A stretch of 6,347 nt of DNA from contig JAAZNO010000263.1 in NCBI GenBank assembly GCA_012798275.1, positions 1-6,347 of the forward strand. Direction: 5' to 3'. Position numbers and translations under genes: made by a program. Below are positions 5,716 through 6,347 of the stretch, piece after piece. The notes under the pieces are model-generated. The model made no database searches. It worked only from the letters and a program-made list of their open reading frames with translations, and was not told where the DNA came from. Origin of the DNA: Chloroflexota bacterium. Lineage in GTDB: Bacteria; Chloroflexota; Anaerolineae; B4-G1; SLSP01. How positions within the stretch are numbered: position 1 is the first letter of the stretch; each line of letters begins with the position of its first letter.

Positions 5716-6347
5716 ATGAAGTCACGCTGGTTTTCCATTATCCTGGGAATTGTCGCTATTTTGGCGCTGGCCACAAGCCTGGCTGCTGCCGCAACGACCT
5801 CCCCCAACCCCGCGCCGATCGTGGCCGCCGCGCCGGCAAGCGCCGGGGAAACGGCACCGCAAGAGGCGCCGGCGGCCATCGCCCTCGCCCCGGCAGCCGC
5901 CGAACCAGCCATCGTCGCTTCCGGCGGTGACAACGGAACCGCTGCAGCGGAACCGCCCCTGGCAGGACAGGGCGGCACCTGCATTTCGGGGTACGTCATT
6001 GACACATACCATCAGCCCCAAGGCGCCGGCTGGACCGTACGGATCACCCGCGAAGGCGGCGCCCCTCAGACAAAAGTGGTGGACGCCAAAGGCGCTTTCA
6101 AATTCGACGGGTTGCAGGGCGGAACCTACACCGTGGAGCTTGAGGTGCCTGCTGGCTGGGTGCCCTTCACGCCCGCGTCGTTCACGGTAACGCTGAGTGG
6201 CAGCGGGAGCGCCTGCGCTGAGGTGCGTATGAAGCTGGAAGCGCAACCCTGCCTGGACGTGATCAAACTCGACGCCGATGGGAAAATGGGCTTTGCACAG
6301 CCGGTGGGCATTCCAGGATGGAGCATCACCGCGATGTCCCCGCTGAC
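5716..6347 (+). CDS. Secreted protein with Ala/Pro-rich linker and prealbumin-like (Cna_B/SdrD-like) domains, 3' partial
   Basis: The frame is open from the ATG at 5716 to the window end, giving 210 visible residues and no stop. Residues 1-25 form a clear signal peptide: MKSRW, then a hydrophobic core, ending in an Ala run around LAAAA. No lipobox cysteine follows, so the product is likely secreted or anchored by an unseen C-terminus. Residues 26-86 are a low-complexity Ala/Pro/Glu linker. Residues 89-175 form a compact beta domain: CISGYVID start, GAGWTVRI, DAKGAFKFDGLQGGTYTVEL and AGWVPF, the pattern of carboxypeptidase-regulatory or SdrD_B/Cna_B-type domains, with cysteines at 89 and 167. 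A second related domain seems to begin at C179 (CLDVIKLDADG, then GIPGWSIT) and is cut by the window edge. Such domains usually serve as stalks or spacers in surface proteins. The actual function depends on the missing C-terminus. Confidence 0.85.
   Translation, partial: MKSRWFSIILGIVAILALATSLAAAATTSPNPAPIVAAAPASAGETAPQEAPAAIALAPAAAEPAIVASGGDNGTAAAEPPLAGQGGTCISGYVIDTYHQPQGAGWTVRITREGGAPQTKVVDAKGAFKFDGLQGGTYTVELEVPAGWVPFTPASFTVTLSGSGSACAEVRMKLEAQPCLDVIKLDADGKMGFAQPVGIPGWSITAMSPL

Overview
The window suggests a GC-rich free-living bacterium. The style of the proteins fits Chloroflexota, perhaps Anaerolineae: a Dpp/Opp-type solute-binding protein ending in a Tyr-rich tail, an orphan multi-pass membrane protein with an exported domain, and an Ala/Pro-rich secreted protein with prealbumin-like beta domains. 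This placement is inference from protein character, because no rRNA or marker gene is present.

Layout. Positions 2-3852 (+) hold the end of an oligopeptide/nickel-type ABC uptake operon: a solute-binding protein (5' end cut off by the window), a DppB/OppB-type permease and a DppC/OppC-type permease. A perfect inverted repeat sits between the binding protein and the first permease. A strong intrinsic terminator (3875-3919) closes the operon, so no ATPase gene follows; the ATPases must lie upstream or elsewhere. Positions 3971-5155 (-) carry a convergent gene of unknown function: about five membrane helices followed by a Cys-containing domain that should face outward.

Positions 5156-5715 form a 560-base non-coding, more AT-rich intergenic stretch between two divergent genes. 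It is packed with short repeats: three related 15-19-base elements, a 16/17-base tandem repeat, three close hairpins, a 19/20-base direct repeat and an 8-base tandem array. Two sigma70-like promoter candidates follow. Positions 5716-6347 (+) then begin a secreted protein that runs off the window.

How the genes work together. The binding protein captures a peptide-like or other small solute outside the membrane and delivers it to the channel formed by the two permeases, energised by ATPases not seen here. The minus-strand gene and the secreted protein show no functional link to the transporter. I see no defence system, CRISPR array, transposase, tRNA or rRNA. Coding content is ordinary; the repeat-rich intergenic region is the part most worth a second look.
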